Positions 15,223 through 16,720 of a stretch of 16,720 nucleotides of DNA are shown here, piece by piece (the stretch's first letter is position 1; every line of letters begins with the position of its first letter). The position numbers and the translations under genes are program-made. Source of the stretch: CAZWSC01 sp964636385 (GTDB lineage Bacteria > Eisenbacteria > RBG-16-71-46 > CAIMUX01); NCBI GenBank assembly GCA_964636385.1, contig CAZWSC010000111.1, forward strand, positions 1 through 16,720, given 5' to 3'. The notes below the pieces were generated by a model. It was not told the origin of the DNA and ran no database searches. It saw only the letters and a program-made list of their open reading frames with translations.

Positions 15223-16156
15223 TCAGGCCGACAGGCTGCGCAGGCTCAGGTTGATTCATGGATCCGCGCCTGCTGATGGCGGAGGGCGCTCCGGATCCCG
15301 CAGGGGGGAGCGGACGCAGCATTCCGGTGGCCCTGTTCCACCGCGTCCCGCCGCGCGTTCCATCGCCGTGACCAGTGGGAAGGGGGGTGTCGGGAAGTCA
15401 TCAGTGGCGACGAACCTGGCCCTGGCCCTCGCACGCCACGGCAGGAAGATCCTGCTGGTGGACGGCGATCTCTCACTCGCCAACGTCGATCTCCTGCTGG
15501 GGATGGTCCCGCAGAAGAATCTCGGCGACGTGGTTCTCGGCCAGGCAGCCATCGAGGAGGTGCTCCTCGAGACCCCCGACGGTGTGCGTGTGCTTCCTGC
15601 CGGATCCGGTGTGGAGGAACTGGCTGACCTGGATGACTTCCGCCGCGAGCGGCTCCTGCGGGAGATGACGCGCCTGGAGTCGGGCATCGACATGATCCTG
15701 CTGGATACCGGTTCCGGGATCGGCCGCCAGACGATGCACCTCGCGCGCGCCGCCGACCAGGTGCTCCTGGTCACCACACCCGAACCGACCGCCTTCGCCG
15801 ATGCCTACGCCACGCTGAAGGTCCTGAGCCGCGGCCGCCTGCGCGGCAGGCCCGGCCTTCTCGTGAACATGGCCTCCTCGGCTGAGGAGGGGCGGGACAT
15901 CGAGAGAAGGATCCGGGTTGTCGCCGAGCGCTTCCTGCAGATCCGGCCGGAGTACCTCGGACATGTGTTGAGGGATGACAGCGTGGGCCTGGCAGTGCGC
16001 CGTCAGGAGCCATTTCTGCGCGCGTTTCCGGAGAGCGCTGCGAGTCGGTGCATCGAGGCCTTGGCCTCCAGGATCCTGCGTGAACCCACCCCGCCCGAGC
16101 CTGTGGAGGCCGAACCCGAAGGCTTCTTCCAGAAGGTGGCGAATCTCGATGACTGA
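15215..16156 (+). CDS. flhG: Flagellar number regulator FlhG (MinD/ParA-type ATPase)
   Basis: FlhG (FleN/YlxH) is a membrane-associating ATPase that stimulates FlhF GTPase activity and limits flagellar number. The N terminus has the DQADRLR motif at 3-9, equivalent to the FlhF-activating DQAxxLR helix. A basic, Gly/Pro-rich linker (about 20-47) precedes the deviant Walker A GKGGVGKSS at 55-63. The switch I region DGDLSLANVD lies at 83-92 and Walker B ILLDTGSGIG at 161-170. A C-terminal PEGFFQKVANL segment (301-311) is probably amphipathic and could serve as the membrane-targeting helix. Length is 313 aa. It overlaps flhF by 8 nt and the next gene by 8 nt if that starts at 16149. Confidence 0.95.
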   Translation: MSDQADRLRRLRLIHGSAPADGGGRSGSRRGERTQHSGGPVPPRPAARSIAVTSGKGGVGKSSVATNLALALARHGRKILLVDGDLSLANVDLLLGMVPQKNLGDVVLGQAAIEEVLLETPDGVRVLPAGSGVEELADLDDFRRERLLREMTRLESGIDMILLDTGSGIGRQTMHLARAADQVLLVTTPEPTAFADAYATLKVLSRGRLRGRPGLLVNMASSAEEGRDIERRIRVVAERFLQIRPEYLGHVLRDDSVGLAVRRQEPFLRAFPESAASRCIEALASRILREPTPPEPVEAEPEGFFQKVANLDD

Positions 16157-16637
16157 GCGCGCACGTGCAGATTCGGGGTCTGTGGGATCGGTCGCAGCCG
16201 GAATCGACGGCAGTGGACCGGCCCGGGAGGAAACGATGCGCCACGCACTGAACTGCGTCTCCTGGACCGCCGCCCTTGCGGCGGCCCTTGTGACGGCGGT
16301 CATGGGAAGCTGGCACGGGATTTCCGTGCCGTTACTGGCGGCCCGCTGCCTTCTGGCCGGCCTGCTCGTTCTCGTCTTCCTTCGGGGAGTTGGCGAGCTG
16401 GCCTGGCGCACTGTCCTGCGTTCGCTGGCGGAGTACCAGCTCAGGCAGGAGGAAGAGCGGCGGGAACGCCGGAGGAGAGAGAAGCAGGAGCAGCTGGCCC
16501 GGCTGGCGGACTCGGACGATCCCGCGTTGGAATCGCCACGGGCAGGACAGGGCCGGGAGGACCGGTTCACGAAGGATGGGAAGACGGGTGAGGCCGGCCT
16601 GGGCAAGGCGGCCTCGACGGACCGGAATGCAGCGTAG
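16149..16637 (+). CDS. Uncharacterised two-helix membrane protein in the flagellar operon
   Basis: I do not recognise a family for this 162-aa protein. Residues 1-29 are polar. Two adjacent hydrophobic segments follow, about 37-54 and 58-80, probably forming a helical hairpin. A strongly charged, likely coiled-coil helix at about 90-117 (EYQLRQEEERRERRRREKQE and following) comes next, and then a polar disordered tail. The start at 16149 overlaps the flhG stop by 8 nt and has AAGGTGG at 16133-16139. ATG 16236 has a better Shine-Dalgarno site (GGGAGG, 16225-16230) and would give 133 aa without loss of the helices. Its position after flhG suggests a flagellar or export-linked membrane role, but no function can be assigned. 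Confidence 0.75.
   Translation: MTERARADSGSVGSVAAGIDGSGPAREETMRHALNCVSWTAALAAALVTAVMGSWHGISVPLLAARCLLAGLLVLVFLRGVGELAWRTVLRSLAEYQLRQEEERRERRRREKQEQLARLADSDDPALESPRAGQGREDRFTKDGKTGEAGLGKAASTDRNAA
16225..16230 (+). promoter_or_regulatory. Strong Shine-Dalgarno site favouring an internal start at 16236
   Basis: GGGAGG lies 5 nt before ATG 16236 inside the frame of the unknown membrane protein. It is a better site than the one before ATG 16149, so the shorter 133-aa product may be the real or an additional product. Confidence 0.45.
16312..16330. other. Short perfect palindrome inside the unknown membrane protein gene
   Basis: GGCACGG and CCGTGCC form a perfect 7-bp inverted repeat around the loop GATTT. 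With the preceding T it gives TGGCACG at 16311-16317, matching a sigma-54 -24 box, but the expected -12 TTGC is TTCC. It lies in coding sequence about 370 nt before the next gene. Function is unknown and chance is likely. Confidence 0.25.
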
Positions 16638-16694
16638 GTTCCCCGGCCCGGCCGGCACGGGAGCGAAGGATCCGAAACAGCAGACGGAGGAATG

Positions 16695-16720
16695 ATGCCC
16701 ACGACTAATCCTGCCGCCAG
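16695..16720 (+). CDS. Start of next gene, cut by the window edge (possibly fliA by gene order)
   Basis: An ATG at 16695, 4 nt after GGAGG at 16686-16690, opens a frame (MPTTNPAA) that runs off the window. An adjacent ATG at 16692 is in the same frame but sits too close to the ribosome-binding site. Eight codons are too few to identify a product. In many clusters of this order the sigma-28 gene fliA follows flhG closely, so fliA is a guess from context only. The 57-nt gap before it holds no clear promoter or terminator. Confidence 0.45.

Overview
The window is a single, tightly packed, plus-strand flagellar gene cluster from a GC-rich bacterium (about two-thirds G+C by eye). The order is fliK - flgD - TIGR02530-type flagellar operon gene - flgE - fliL - fliM - fliN - fliO - fliP - fliQ - fliR - flhB - flhA - flhF - flhG - unknown membrane protein gene - start of a further gene. 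I cannot assign a phylum. The order is the one seen in many non-enterobacterial flagellates (Firmicutes, deltaproteobacterial lineages and several poorly cultured phyla). Typical neighbours flbD/swrD, motA, motB and cheY are missing from this stretch.

Layout. 1-47 is an extremely G/C-homopolymeric edge that leaves the fliK frame open upstream. 48-5570 encodes hook building: the hook-length ruler FliK, the hook cap FlgD, a small conserved flagellar operon protein, and the hook subunit FlgE. Two short perfect hairpins flank flgE, and a possible 16-codon ORF lies just before it. 5642-8086 encodes stator/switch parts: FliL, FliM and FliN. 8083-13904 encodes the whole membrane export gate, FliO, P, Q, R, FlhB and FlhA. 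13885-16156 encodes the pair FlhF (SRP-type GTPase) and FlhG (MinD-type ATPase), which set flagellar position and number. 16149-16637 encodes an unrecognised two-helix membrane protein with a charged helical tail. The last 26 bases begin another gene, which by gene order could be fliA (sigma-28), but too little is present to identify it.

Genes from fliM onward mostly overlap by 1-20 nt or are separated by a few bases, so the block is probably one transcript with translational coupling. Together the products export and assemble rod and hook subunits, set hook length, form the lower C-ring and place the flagellum. No stretch over 300 bases lacks a gene. No rRNA, tRNA, CRISPR array, insertion sequence or convincing promoter or terminator was seen.

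I do not see an undescribed system here. The least ordinary items are the very large disordered FliK, the CheY-docking-like motif at the N terminus of an extended FliN, the RNA-level structure around flgE, and the unknown membrane protein after flhG.
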